DNA of 35,537 nucleotides from an uncultured Clostridia bacterium (GCA_934149075.1 CAKPDR010000014.1:1-35537); one strand, 5' to 3'; positions 15,253 through 24,295 are shown, numbered from the stretch's first letter. Numbers and translations: made by a program. The notes: generated by a model not told the origin, from the letters alone.

Positions 15253-16431
15253 TTATTTCTTGTCTTCCTTTGCTTTAGTAGGAACCTTAATTACAACTTC
15301 TGTTCCCTTTCCAACTTCGCTCTTAATATCAATACTTCCACCATTTCTATCAAGCAGATCTTTTGCAATAGAAAGACCAAGGCCTGTGCCCCCCATTTCT
15401 CTACTACGTGCCTTATCAACTCTATAAAATCTTTCAAAAATTCTATTCAAATCCTCTTCCGGAATCCCAATTCCATTATCAAAAATCTTTATATATGCAT
15501 CATTATATACAAAACCAACATAAATTTTAATTTCTCCACCATCTTTTGTATATTTAATACTATTAGTTAAGATATTTAGAACAATTCTCTCTATGTCATC
15601 TTTGTCAGCATAAACAGGTGGAACATCAGCTGTTACAAAACATTTAACTTCATGATTTTTCTTTTTTATTTCAATCGCAAGCTTGTCCTGACATTTTTTA
15701 ACCAATTCTCCCAAATCAAATTGCTCTTTTTTTACAACACTTCTATTACTATCGTTTCTAGAAAGTGTAAGTAAATCTGTTACTAATTTCGCCATTCTTC
15801 TTGCCTCAGATGCGATTACATTCAAAAATTTACTCTGTGTTTCTTTATCATATTCTTCTTCAAGTAATGTATCTGCATATCCCATTATAGAAGTTATTGG
15901 TGTTTTCAATTCATGTGATACATCTGCTATAAATTCTTTTCTCATATTATCTAGTTTAACATGTTCTGTTATATCTTGAATTACAGCTATAACACCAACA
16001 GTTCTGTCATTTTCTTTTTTAAATGGTGCAAAATATACATTTACAAATCTATCTTCAATTTGAAATCTCTCTTCTGTTTTTGTCCAGTTTTCAAGATATA
16101 TAATTTTTTCCAAATTTATATTTAAATGAAGTTTTCCAAATATATCTTCGAAATTTTTATGTTCTGGTAATACATTCATCATTTTTTGAGCAGCTGGATT
16201 GATTAATACAATTTCTCCATTTCTATCAAAAGCAATTATTCCATCTGTCATATGCATAAATACACTATTATTAATATCTAATTCATCATTTGTTATCCCT
16301 GTTCCCCTTATTAACCTTGTTTTTGGAAACATTACTTTTTTTCTTAAGTATTTTTTCATCAAAATTTCACTAATAATTAATATAACTATATCTATTGCTA
16401 TTAATAAAATTACCACAGTTTGAATATTCAT
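15253..16431 (-). CDS. Sensor histidine kinase, WalK/PhoR-like
   Basis: Single N-terminal membrane helix (residues 5-26) with no extracytoplasmic sensor, then a PAS domain (about 53-155, DGIIAFDRNGEIVLINPAA), HisKA with the phospho-acceptor His173 in VSHELKTPITS, and HATPase boxes N (NILTNSIKYT), G1 (DNGIGIPEEDL) and G2 (GTGLGLSIAKDLL). This plan (one helix plus PAS) resembles WalK of streptococci. RBS AAAGGACACATC. It follows murG by 12 bp, a wall-synthesis context. The most likely partner in this window is the WalR-like regulator at 30545-31297, but that pairing is inference. Confidence 0.9.
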   Translation of the reverse strand: MNIQTVVILLIAIDIVILIISEILMKKYLRKKVMFPKTRLIRGTGITNDELDINNSVFMHMTDGIIAFDRNGEIVLINPAAQKMMNVLPEHKNFEDIFGKLHLNINLEKIIYLENWTKTEERFQIEDRFVNVYFAPFKKENDRTVGVIAVIQDITEHVKLDNMRKEFIADVSHELKTPITSIMGYADTLLEEEYDKETQSKFLNVIASEARRMAKLVTDLLTLSRNDSNRSVVKKEQFDLGELVKKCQDKLAIEIKKKNHEVKCFVTADVPPVYADKDDIERIVLNILTNSIKYTKDGGEIKIYVGFVYNDAYIKIFDNGIGIPEEDLNRIFERFYRVDKARSREMGGTGLGLSIAKDLLDRNGGSIDIKSEVGKGTEVVIKVPTKAKEDKK

Positions 16432-16443
16432 GATGTGTCCTTT

Positions 16444-17556
16444 CTAAACTAATTTCTTTATTTCTTTATATATTTTATCTTGAACATTTTTTACTGATTT
16501 TGAAAAAGCTTTTTCTTCCATTTCATGCATTATTTCAGGATTTTTTATTATTTTTTCTATTTCTTCATTTAAATTTTCTTTCTTTAGTTCATCATTTAAT
16601 ATTATTTTTGCAGCTCCAACATCAGCTAATACTTTAGCATTATATAATTGATGATTTTGGCTTACATTTGGAAGAGGCACTAATATTGATGGCTTTCCTA
16701 AATTAGATATCTCTGTTATTGTCATAGCACCACTTCTTGCCACAATTACATTTGAAATATTCATTATTTCTTCCATATTATATATATATGGTAAAATCTT
16801 TGCATTTTCAATATTACTTATATCTATTTTCTTCTCTGCCAATTTTTGTTTTATGATATCAAATTGTTTTGGACCAGTTGCCCAAATTATTTGATAGTCT
16901 TTGTTTAATTTATTTTCTAGTATTCCAATTATTGCTTCATTTATTTTTTGTGCACCTTGGCTTCCTCCAAATACTAATACTATTGGTAAATTTTCTTTTA
17001 ACCCTCCACTTTTTATCATTTCTGATTTTTGCTCTTTTGTATAATCTTTTTTTTCTATTTTTACAGGAGTTCCAGTAAATACTATATTTTTTGCATTTGG
17101 GATTCTTGAACGTGCTTCTTCAAATGATATTAATACTGTATTAGCTTTTTTAGATAAAACCTTAACAGCCTTTCCAGGAAATGCATTACTTTCATGTAAT
17201 ACTACTGGGATTTTTTCTTTACTTGCCGCCCAAACTACAGGTCCACAAATATATCCACCAGCTCCTACTATTATATCAGGTTTAAATTCTTGTATTATCT
17301 TTCTTGCTTTTCCAGTTGCTTTCAAAGTTGCACATATCTTCTTAAAATTTGCTATTGATATTTGTTTGCTTAATCCATATGCCTCTATAGTTTTTAACTC
17401 ATATCCTGCTCTAGGCACTAAATCATTTTCTAGTCCTCTTGTAGTTCCTATAAATATTATTTCAGAATTAGGTTCTTCTTCTTTTATTTTATTTGCTATT
17501 GCTAATCCAGGATTTATATGTCCTGCTGTTCCTGCTGCTGCAACTATAACTCTCAT
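16444..17556 (-). CDS. murG: UDP-GlcNAc:lipid I GlcNAc transferase
   Basis: Converts lipid I to lipid II on the inner face of the membrane. GT28 features: the N-terminal loop AAGTAGHINPGLAIA, HESNAFPGKAVK, and VFGGSQGAQKINE; C-terminal donor-site blocks VVARSGAMTITEISNLGKPS and PLPNVSQNHQLYNAK are present. I start at MRVIVAAAG (17556), five bases after GGAGG, giving 370 residues; an ATG four codons earlier lacks this spacing. Follows ftsW. Confidence 0.97.
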   Translation of the reverse strand: MRVIVAAAGTAGHINPGLAIANKIKEEEPNSEIIFIGTTRGLENDLVPRAGYELKTIEAYGLSKQISIANFKKICATLKATGKARKIIQEFKPDIIVGAGGYICGPVVWAASKEKIPVVLHESNAFPGKAVKVLSKKANTVLISFEEARSRIPNAKNIVFTGTPVKIEKKDYTKEQKSEMIKSGGLKENLPIVLVFGGSQGAQKINEAIIGILENKLNKDYQIIWATGPKQFDIIKQKLAEKKIDISNIENAKILPYIYNMEEIMNISNVIVARSGAMTITEISNLGKPSILVPLPNVSQNHQLYNAKVLADVGAAKIILNDELKKENLNEEIEKIIKNPEIMHEMEEKAFSKSVKNVQDKIYKEIKKLV

Positions 17557-17605
17557 TTTGACCTCCATTTAAATAATTCTCTATTTATTTCCAGCTCTTG
17601 AAATA

Positions 17606-18745
17606 CTAAGTAAAACTCCGCACCTCACATAAAAGTAACGACAATGCTGTACCACCATAACTAAAGAATGGTAATTGCATTCCTGTTACAGGCATTGAAG
17701 ATGTTACAACTGCAACATTTATAATAACTTGAACTCCAACTAATGAAGTTATACCTACTGCAACTAAACTTCCAAACATATCTGGTGCTTTCATTGCAAT
17801 TAATACACCTCTCCATATAAATACTGCAAAAAGTACAAATACAAGTACACAACCAACAAATCCAAGTTCTTCTGCTAATACCGCAAAAATAAAATCATTA
17901 TGTGGTTCTGATAAATACAAATATTTCTGTTTGCTATCTCCTAAACCTGTTCCAAATAATCCTCCTGATCCAATTGCATATAAACTTTGTATTACCTGCC
18001 ATCCATCTCCAGTTGCATCTTGCCATGGATCAGTAAATGTTATAATTCTTCTAACTATGTATTGGAATTGTTTTTTAAATGCATCACTTACATTATATAA
18101 TATTGTTGCGATTACTCCAATTCCACCACCTGCAACTATTCCAGTCATTAAAAATTGCCAAAATTTACATCCAGCCATGATCATCATTACACAACATGTA
18201 ATTATGATTACCATTGATGTACTTACATGAGGTTCTAATAATAATAATCCTATTATTGGCACTAAGTATAGTGCATGTTTCACTAAACCTTTACCAAATT
18301 TACCCAATTCATCTCTATCTCTTACAAGTATGCCAGCATAAAATATTATCATTAAAATTTTTACAGCCTCAGAGGGTTGAAATGTTATTATTTTTAAATC
18401 TATCCATCTTTTAGCACCATGACTATCTGTTCCCAAAACTAATACTGCTACTAATAAAATAATAGATAGCCACCATGATTGCTTATAAAATTTTTGAAAA
18501 ATTCTGTAATCAAATCTAGAAAGAAAATACATTCCAAATAAACCAATTCCTGCAAAAAATAATTGTCTTATAAAATAATAATAACTTTTTCCGTCATATT
18601 TCTGCATTGCAGTTGGAGAACTTGCTGATAATACCATAACTAAACCTAACGATAATAATAATAGAACTGTAATTACTAGTGTAAAATCAACAGGATTATT
18701 TAAAAAGTTTGAAAAACCAGCCATTTTATTTTTTTTCTTTGCCAT
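17606..18745 (-). CDS. ftsW: Lipid II polymerase FtsW, C-terminus frameshifted
   Basis: SEDS-family septal glycosyltransferase with about ten membrane helices. Family landmarks are PVDFTLVITVLLLLSLGLVM, WIDLKIITFQPSEAVKI, LEPHVSTSMVI and QLPFFSYGGTALSLLL. The reading ends abnormally in CEVRSFT. Removing one G from the minus-strand GAGG (C at 17623 or 17624) restores CGVLLSISRAGNK and a stop at 17583-17581, with exactly nine residues between GGT and GVLL as in normal FtsW. So a one-base insertion, or a sequencing error, replaces the last helix end. RBS AAAGGAAAGAGAAA. Confidence 0.92.
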   Translation of the reverse strand: MAKKKNKMAGFSNFLNNPVDFTLVITVLLLLSLGLVMVLSASSPTAMQKYDGKSYYYFIRQLFFAGIGLFGMYFLSRFDYRIFQKFYKQSWWLSIILLVAVLVLGTDSHGAKRWIDLKIITFQPSEAVKILMIIFYAGILVRDRDELGKFGKGLVKHALYLVPIIGLLLLEPHVSTSMVIIITCCVMMIMAGCKFWQFLMTGIVAGGGIGVIATILYNVSDAFKKQFQYIVRRIITFTDPWQDATGDGWQVIQSLYAIGSGGLFGTGLGDSKQKYLYLSEPHNDFIFAVLAEELGFVGCVLVFVLFAVFIWRGVLIAMKAPDMFGSLVAVGITSLVGVQVIINVAVVTSSMPVTGMQLPFFSYGGTALSLLLCEVRSFT

Positions 18746-18763
18746 TTTCTCTTTCCTTTCTTA

Positions 18764-19741
18764 CTATACTATTTTTAATCCCACAACACTTGCAACCAAA
18801 GTTATAACACTAAACAACATTACAACTTGATTTTCTCTCCAATCAGATAATTCTAAATGATGATGTATTGGTGCCATTTTAAATACCCTTTTACCTGTCT
18901 TTTTAAAATAAACAACTTGAATTATTACTGAAAGTGTTTCTATAACTGGTATTATTGCTATAACTATTAAAATAAGTGGCATTTTTAAATATAACGCTAT
19001 TCCTGATATAACACCACCTAAAAATAGTGAACCTGTATCTCCCATAAATACTTTTGCAGGGTGTATATTAAATATTAAAAATCCTAAAACTGCCCCTATA
19101 ACAATTGCACCAAATACTATTATTTCTTTTACTCCCAATGTTGTTGCTATTATTGTTAAACATGTTATTATTATTGTACAAACACTTGAAGATAAACCAT
19201 CTATTCCATCTGTTAAATTAACTGCATTGGTTGTTGCTAATATCACAAATATTGCAAAAGGGATATATGCAAAAACCGGTATATTTATATATTGTTTTAA
19301 TATTGGTATATATGTATCTGTTCCTAGATTTAGTCCTTTTATTAAATACATCACATATATTACTGATATTATTAATAAGCCTAACATTTTTAAGCTTGGT
19401 TTTAACCCTTTTGTATTTTTCAATACTAACTTTTTAAAGTCATCTATAAATCCTATGACTCCAAAACCTATTGTTAAACCTAATATTGGTATTAAATTTT
19501 TTGCTATAGCCACATCACTATTAGAATAATATATGTATGCTATAATTGTAACAATAATGATTCCAAGCATTATTATAATTCCACCCATTGTTGGTGTTCC
19601 TTGTTTTTTTAAATGACTTTCTGGTCCATCATCTCTTTCTATTTGACCTACTTTTAATTTTTTTAATATTGGTACTATTATCAATCCTAGAATCATTGTT
19701 ATAACAAATGATAACAATAATATTTTTGTTTGAAATTCCAA
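18764..19741 (-). CDS. mraY: Phospho-MurNAc-pentapeptide transferase
   Basis: Ten-helix enzyme that makes lipid I. Motifs: DDGPESHLKKQGTPTMGG near 38-55, GFIDDFKK, NAVNLTDGIDGLSSS, FNIHPAKVFMGDTGSLFLGG and MAPIHHHLELSDW. The best start is the TTG at 19741 (encoded LEFQTKIL, read as Met), nine bases after AAAGG; a TTG three codons upstream abuts the Shine-Dalgarno and is unlikely. About 325 residues, normal. A terminator-like hairpin lies between it and murE. Confidence 0.95.
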   Translation of the reverse strand: MEFQTKILLLSFVITMILGLIIVPILKKLKVGQIERDDGPESHLKKQGTPTMGGIIIMLGIIIVTIIAYIYYSNSDVAIAKNLIPILGLTIGFGVIGFIDDFKKLVLKNTKGLKPSLKMLGLLIISVIYVMYLIKGLNLGTDTYIPILKQYINIPVFAYIPFAIFVILATTNAVNLTDGIDGLSSSVCTIIITCLTIIATTLGVKEIIVFGAIVIGAVLGFLIFNIHPAKVFMGDTGSLFLGGVISGIALYLKMPLILIVIAIIPVIETLSVIIQVVYFKKTGKRVFKMAPIHHHLELSDWRENQVVMLFSVITLVASVVGLKIV

Positions 19742-19786
19742 TTTTATCAACCTTTCTTACATTTACTTTTGTATGTTTGAGCTTGA

Positions 19787-19814
19787 AAAACAATTGGCAT
19801 AAGCCAATTATTTT
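19787..19814 (-). terminator. Terminator-like hairpin between murE and mraY
   Basis: AATTGGC-ATAA-GCCAATT (19792-19809) is a perfect seven-pair stem, extended by five A-T pairs around one mismatch, with T-runs on both sides. On the minus strand it is followed by GTTTTTC. It probably reduces transcription from murE into mraY or marks an operon break. Confidence 0.7.
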
Positions 19815-19818
19815 TCAA

Positions 19819-21282
19819 TTACCCTATAATTTCATTTACTATAATTCTTTCATCAAATGGGAATTTTTCTCCATTAATTTCTTGATATGGTTCGTGTCCT
19901 TTTCCTGCAAGAACAATTATATCTAATTTTGTTGCCATTTTTATTGCTTCTTTTATTGCCTCTGTTCTATCAACAACAACTTTATAATTTCCTTTTGTTT
20001 TCTTAATTCCTTCTTCAATTTCTTTTACAATTTCTTCCGGCTTTTCTGTACGAGGATTATCTGAAGTTATAAATGTAAAATCTGCTATTCTTCCTGAAAT
20101 TTCGCCCATAATTGGTCTCTTTCCTTTATCTCTGTCTCCACCGCAACCAAACACTGAAATTACTTTTCCTCTTGTATAACTCTTTACTGCTGATAATATA
20201 TTTTGCAAACTCTCAGGTGAATGTGCATAATCTATCATTATCGGAATTTCTTTTTTGTTCGGAACCATTTCTGATCTACCAGGTACTTTAATTTCAAGTA
20301 ATGCTTCTATTACTTTATCTGATGGAATTCCTATCTTTTTTGCAACACAAATAGCAGCCAATGCATTATAAACACTGAATCTACCAGGTATATCAACTTT
20401 TACTCTTTCATTTCTATCAGATATTTTAACTCTAAAATCAACATATGAATTTGTTATTGTAATATCTTTAGCTAATACTTCACAATAATTATCAATTCCA
20501 TAAGTCATTATTTTACTATCTGGAAACATATCTGGAATTTTTGATACTTGCAAATCATCAACATTTATTATTCCGTTATCACACATTTTAAATAGTTTCA
20601 ATTTTGATTCAAAGTAATCTTTCATATCTGGATGTTCTTTTTCACTAATGTGATCTTCTGAAAAGTTTGTAAACGCAACAATATCGAAATTACATCCATC
20701 AACTCTATGTAGTTTCAAACTTTGAGAAGAAACTTCCATTACAACATATTCTACGCCTGCTTCTACCATTTGTGCAAAAATTCTTTGTAATTCTATACTT
20801 TCTGGAGTTGTTCTACTGCTTTCTGATATCATCTTTCCATTTATATATGTTGCAATAGTACCAATTAATCCAACTTTGTGTCCTGCTTTTTCTAAAATTT
20901 CTTTAATCATAAAAGTAGTTGTAGTCTTACCTTTAGTTCCAGTAACACCTATTAATTTAAATTTTTTTGAAGGATTTCCATAAAAATTACAACTACAAAT
21001 AGCCAAAGCTTCTCTTGTGTCACTTGCCATAATTAATGTAATGTCATTTGTTATGTTTATTGGCCTTAAGTCACACCCCTCTTGTACCATAATAATCTTT
21101 GCTCCAGCCTTTATAGCATCATTTATGTATGCATGACCATCTGTTGCAAATCCTTTAATAGCAATAAACATATCTCCAGATTTTATGTTTTTTGAATTGC
21201 TCTCTAATCCTTTTACATCTATATCTAAATTTCCCTTAGCCTTTAGACCATCTATTCCTACTAATATCTTTTTTAATTCCAT
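19819..21282 (-). CDS. murE: UDP-MurNAc-tripeptide ligase (meso-DAP type)
   Basis: Adds the third residue of the peptidoglycan stem peptide. The ATP loop is GVTGTKGKTTTTFMI; the motif TSDNPRTEKPEEI carries DNPR, the signature of meso-diaminopimelate-specific MurE. The ATG at 21282 (MELKKILVGIDG) has AAAGGAGG five bases upstream. The frame stays open for nine codons from a GTG at 21309, but those codons lie over the Shine-Dalgarno and a repeat element, so they are excluded. 487 residues, normal. murF and murD are not next to it. Confidence 0.97.
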   Translation of the reverse strand: MELKKILVGIDGLKAKGNLDIDVKGLESNSKNIKSGDMFIAIKGFATDGHAYINDAIKAGAKIIMVQEGCDLRPINITNDITLIMASDTREALAICSCNFYGNPSKKFKLIGVTGTKGKTTTTFMIKEILEKAGHKVGLIGTIATYINGKMISESSRTTPESIELQRIFAQMVEAGVEYVVMEVSSQSLKLHRVDGCNFDIVAFTNFSEDHISEKEHPDMKDYFESKLKLFKMCDNGIINVDDLQVSKIPDMFPDSKIMTYGIDNYCEVLAKDITITNSYVDFRVKISDRNERVKVDIPGRFSVYNALAAICVAKKIGIPSDKVIEALLEIKVPGRSEMVPNKKEIPIMIDYAHSPESLQNILSAVKSYTRGKVISVFGCGGDRDKGKRPIMGEISGRIADFTFITSDNPRTEKPEEIVKEIEEGIKKTKGNYKVVVDRTEAIKEAIKMATKLDIIVLAGKGHEPYQEINGEKFPFDERIIVNEIIG

Positions 21283-21301
21283 TTTATCCTCCTTTACCAT
21301 T

Positions 21302-21346
21302 GGGGACACTCATTAATGGTAAAAATTTTTACCACTAGGGACACCC
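21302..21346. repeat. 45-bp GGGACAC element in the murE leader
   Basis: Direct repeats GGGGACACTC and TAGGGACACCC flank a perfect 16-bp palindrome, GGTAAAAATTTTTACC (21318-21333). A homologous 45-bp element at 35488-35532 matches at about 34 positions. On the transcript the palindrome is a hairpin whose 3' arm can instead pair with AATGGTAA next to the murE Shine-Dalgarno (TTACCATT at 21294-21301 with AATGGTAA at 21315-21322, eight pairs), giving two exclusive folds. Confidence 0.65.
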
Positions 21347-21384
21347 TTAGTTTTAATATTATATTTTTTTCCATAATCGTTTAC

Positions 21385-21413
21385 ATTATATAACTAAATT
21401 TTATTTTTGTATA
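21385..21413 (-). promoter_or_regulatory. Promoter upstream of murE
   Basis: TATACA (21413-21408) and TATAAT (21390-21385), 17-bp spacing, on the minus strand. The leader of about 95 nt would contain the GGGACAC element and its hairpins. Confidence 0.6.
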
Positions 21414-21452
21414 GAATAAATAAGAAAAATTTTATTTTTTCTTTAATTTGCT

Positions 21453-21920
21453 TGTTACAATTCACAGCCCTTAAAAATATTATCTATGTTGGGAGCCTTC
21501 CTAGATGATTATATATATTTGAAATTGTGTCCTGTTCATTACGTTCAAAAAGAAAACCTACTATAAAAAGCTGAGCCTCTCTCACTCATGCTTAAAATGT
21601 ATATATGTATATGATTTTAAACTTTTCGAATGTGATTGGAGCGATATTAGAATTTCTTAAATAAATTTATGGAAAGAGTTCACGAGAGTGGAAAGGTGCC
21701 ATAAATTTATTTTAGAAATTCTTATGTCGCGTATTGAGCCGAGAAAATGTTTCAAATTATATACATATATACATACATTTTTTCCGTGAGCATTCCTCAG
21801 TTTTTTATTTAAGATTTTCTATTTTTCACTTCAATCAAACGGACACAATCTCAAATATATATAATCATCTAGGAAAGCTCCCAACATAGATAATATTTTT
21901 AAGGGCTGTGAATTGTAACA
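21453..21920. mobile_element. 468-bp fold-back (MITE-like) element with 80-bp terminal inverted repeats
   Basis: The outer 80 bp (21453-21532 and 21841-21920) are inverted repeats matching at 78 positions, the outermost 44 perfectly. The inside keeps pairing in blocks: TAAAAA/TTTTTA, CTGAG/CTCAG, TGTATATATGTATAT with its counterpart near 21757-21777, and a 31-position stretch at 21643-21673 with 21699-21729. The tip holds a short hairpin with a GAGA (GNRA) tetraloop near 21678-21691. The whole unit is one long hairpin. No transposase or other frame is evident, and no clear target-site duplication is seen. It fills the murE-dps gap. It could be a non-autonomous transposon or a large structured RNA. 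Confidence 0.75.
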
Positions 21921-21932
21921 TTCCAAAAAGAA

Positions 21933-21965
21933 AAAATCACTTAATTATATTTATTAAGTGATTTT
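21933..21965 (-). terminator. Intrinsic terminator of dps
   Basis: Perfect 12-bp stem AAAATCACTTAA (21933-21944) with TTAAGTGATTTT (21954-21965), nine-base loop, followed by Ts on the minus strand. It lies 12 bp after the dps stop. Confidence 0.85.
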
Positions 21966-21977
21966 ATTTTTTATGAT

Positions 21978-22415
21978 TTATTTAAGCATTTCATTTAACA
22001 TCCATAGTTTTTTTGTATAATTACCCAAATAATTATCAATCATTGATGATGTTGCATAGCATGAATTCTTTTCCGCTTCTTGTTTTATTTGATGTGCCTT
22101 CTTATCCAATATCTGTATATCCTGTATTAAAACCTTTATTATTTCTAAGCTTTTTATTTTCTCATTTTGTGCCTCTTGAATTTCAGAATTACTCATAAAA
22201 TCTTTCATTGTTCCTAATGGTTGATGTCCTAATGATAAAATATGTTCTGCGATTTCATCAATTTGTTCTCTTATTTCATCATAATATTCTTCTAATTTTT
22301 CATGTGTGACAAAAAAACCTTTTCCGGTAACATTCCAATGATAATTCTGCAATTTTACATTGAATATTTCCAAATCGCTTAAAAATTCATTTAAACATTT
22401 TACTATTTCTTCCAT
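21978..22415 (-). CDS. dps: Dps-family ferritin-like protein
   Basis: Mini-ferritin that oxidises and stores iron and protects DNA. The 145-residue four-helix protein has the ferroxidase motif NYHWNVTGKGFFVTHEKLEE, followed by EEYYDEIREQIDEIAEHILS with the Asp/Glu ligands, and LGHQPLGTMKDF. The ATG at 22415 follows AGAGGT; the frame is open eight codons upstream from 22439 without a better site. It is last in the dprA-yraN-rsmA-fmt run, but a 44-bp gap with a weak TTGAAT/CATAAT (18 bp) could give it its own promoter. Confidence 0.92.
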   Translation of the reverse strand: MEEIVKCLNEFLSDLEIFNVKLQNYHWNVTGKGFFVTHEKLEEYYDEIREQIDEIAEHILSLGHQPLGTMKDFMSNSEIQEAQNEKIKSLEIIKVLIQDIQILDKKAHQIKQEAEKNSCYATSSMIDNYLGNYTKKLWMLNEMLK

Positions 22416-22459
22416 AACGTACCTCTCTTTCAAATACATTATGTACGAGTTTAATTTTT

Positions 22460-23398
22460 TTATTCAAATTTACTTCCAATTTCAATTTTATTTCCTCTTA
22501 GAAAGTCTTGAATGCTCATTTTTTTAGCATTCTCTCCTTGTATTTCTATTACTTTTATAATACCATTCTTTGCTTTTATATATAAACCATCTTTGCTATC
22601 TGCTTTTATAACAGTTCCACTTTCAATTCCAGATTTATCATCTTGTAAAATATCAACTTTCCAAAATTTAATTTTTTTACCATCTAAATATGAATATGTT
22701 CCCATTATTGGATTTAGTCCTCTAACTAAATTTTTTATTTGTTTTGCATTTTTATTTTTCCAATCTATTTTAGACATATCTTTTTCCAGCATTGGAGCCA
22801 TAGAAAAATCTGAACTTTGCGGAATTCTTGGTGCAGTCCCATCTTCGATTTGTTTCAAGGTTTTTACTAATAAATTAGCACCTATTTTAGATAGTTTTTT
22901 CCAAACCTCTCCTGTTGTCTCATCTTCACCAATTTCAATCTCTTCTTTTAAAATCATGTCTCCTGTATCCATTCCTGTATCCATATACATTGTTGTTACA
23001 CCTGTTTTTTTATCACCATTTAAAACAGCCCATTGAATTGGAGCAGCACCTCTATATTGTGGAAGTAATGATCCATGTACATTAATACAACCATATTTAG
23101 CTATTTCTAGTATTTCTTTTGGTAATATTTTTCCATATGCTACAACACATATTACATCAGGTTGAAACTTTTTTATTTCATCTATAAATTCAACATTATT
23201 TTTTACTTTTTCAGGTTGATATATTTTTAAACCTTTTTCTACTGCAAATTCTTTTACAGGTGATGAAACTAATTTCATTCCTCTTCCTTTTGGTCTGTCA
23301 GGATTGGTTACTACTGCTAACACTTCATGTCCAGCATTATATACCGCTTCTAAGGACTCTTTCGCAAAATCTGGTGTTCCCATAAATATTATTTTCAT
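22460..23398 (-). CDS. fmt: Methionyl-tRNA formyltransferase
   Basis: Formylates initiator Met-tRNA with 10-formyl-THF. Motifs: MKIIFMGTPDFAKESLEA, the catalytic region INVHGSLLPQYRGAAPIQWA, and GVTTMYMDTGMDTGDM; the C-terminal tRNA-binding domain follows from about residue 205. 312 residues, normal. Its ATG is two bases after the rsmA stop, with AAAGGAAG at the end of rsmA as the ribosome-binding site, so the genes are coupled. Confidence 0.97.
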   Translation of the reverse strand: MKIIFMGTPDFAKESLEAVYNAGHEVLAVVTNPDRPKGRGMKLVSSPVKEFAVEKGLKIYQPEKVKNNVEFIDEIKKFQPDVICVVAYGKILPKEILEIAKYGCINVHGSLLPQYRGAAPIQWAVLNGDKKTGVTTMYMDTGMDTGDMILKEEIEIGEDETTGEVWKKLSKIGANLLVKTLKQIEDGTAPRIPQSSDFSMAPMLEKDMSKIDWKNKNAKQIKNLVRGLNPIMGTYSYLDGKKIKFWKVDILQDDKSGIESGTVIKADSKDGLYIKAKNGIIKVIEIQGENAKKMSIQDFLRGNKIEIGSKFE

Positions 23399-23400
23399 TT

Positions 23401-24270
23401 TTATTTCTTCCTTTCAGTTATACTTTTGGCAATGTTTGCAAAATCTTGAATTGATAATTCCTCTGCTCTAACATTTTCATTCAAATTTAATTCATTTAAT
23501 ATTTTAAGCCCTTCTTCTTTATTAAGAAACACTTTTGTATTTGTCAATGCATTTAATAATGTTTTTCTTCTTTGCATAAATGCACTTTTTATAACCATAA
23601 ACATTACTTTATTATTATCAATATCTACAACAGGTTTACTTCTTAAGTTCATTTTGATTACTTCAGAAGTAACTTCTGGTTCTGGAATAAATGAACTATT
23701 TGGCACTTCCATTATTTTCTCTGAATCACAGTAATAATATACTGTATATGTTATTGCACCTGTGTTCTTTCCTCCTGGTGTTTCTATTAATCTATCTGCA
23801 ACCTCTTTTTGTATCATGACTGTTATACTTTTTATATCAAGTTTTTCTTCTAGCAATTTCATTATTATCGGAGTAGTAATATAATATGGTAAATTTGCAA
23901 CCACTTTTACATCTTTTATTTTTCCTTGTTTCTTATTTTCATATATAATGTCATTTAAATTAAGTTTTAATACATCTGTATTTATTACTTCAAAATTATC
24001 ATATATCAAAAATCTATCTTGCAAAATTTTTATCATTTTAGTATCTAATTCAACACATAGAACCTTTCCTGCTTTATCTAACAAATATTTAGTTAATGTT
24101 CCAAGCCCTGGTCCTATTTCAATAACCATATCCTCTTTAGTTATTTCACTGCTATTTACAATATTTTCTACAACTTCACTATTTATTAAGAAATTTTGTC
24201 CTAAACTTTTATTTGCCTTTATTTTATATTTTTTCATTAAAAATTTTGTTTCTTCTAAAATATTTTCCAT
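23401..24270 (-). CDS. rsmA: 16S rRNA dimethyladenosine transferase
   Basis: KsgA/RsmA dimethylates A1518 and A1519 of 16S rRNA late in 30S assembly. Visible: KSLGQNFLINSEVVENI, the SAM loop VIEIGPGLGTLTKYLL, the catalytic VANLPYYITTPIIMKLLEE, and KSAFMQRRKTLLNAL near the C-terminus. RBS AAGGAAGG. A strong promoter lies 26 bases upstream. Confidence 0.97.
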   Translation of the reverse strand: MENILEETKFLMKKYKIKANKSLGQNFLINSEVVENIVNSSEITKEDMVIEIGPGLGTLTKYLLDKAGKVLCVELDTKMIKILQDRFLIYDNFEVINTDVLKLNLNDIIYENKKQGKIKDVKVVANLPYYITTPIIMKLLEEKLDIKSITVMIQKEVADRLIETPGGKNTGAITYTVYYYCDSEKIMEVPNSSFIPEPEVTSEVIKMNLRSKPVVDIDNNKVMFMVIKSAFMQRRKTLLNALTNTKVFLNKEEGLKILNELNLNENVRAEELSIQDFANIAKSITERKK

Positions 24271-24295
24271 CAGCTTACCTTCCTTTTACCTGTTA

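Noticed and set aside
17661..17852. 63-codon Cys/Asn-rich minus-strand frame inside ftsW
   Set aside because: It is an alternate-frame shadow of the conserved FtsW membrane region, with no ribosome-binding site.
21283..21309. N-terminal extension of MurE from GTG 21309
   Set aside because: Those codons cover the Shine-Dalgarno and the repeat element; MELKKIL is the natural start.
21533..21840. Possible transposase or other gene within the fold-back element
   Set aside because: No frame of useful length or with a start signal; the interior is explained by base pairing.
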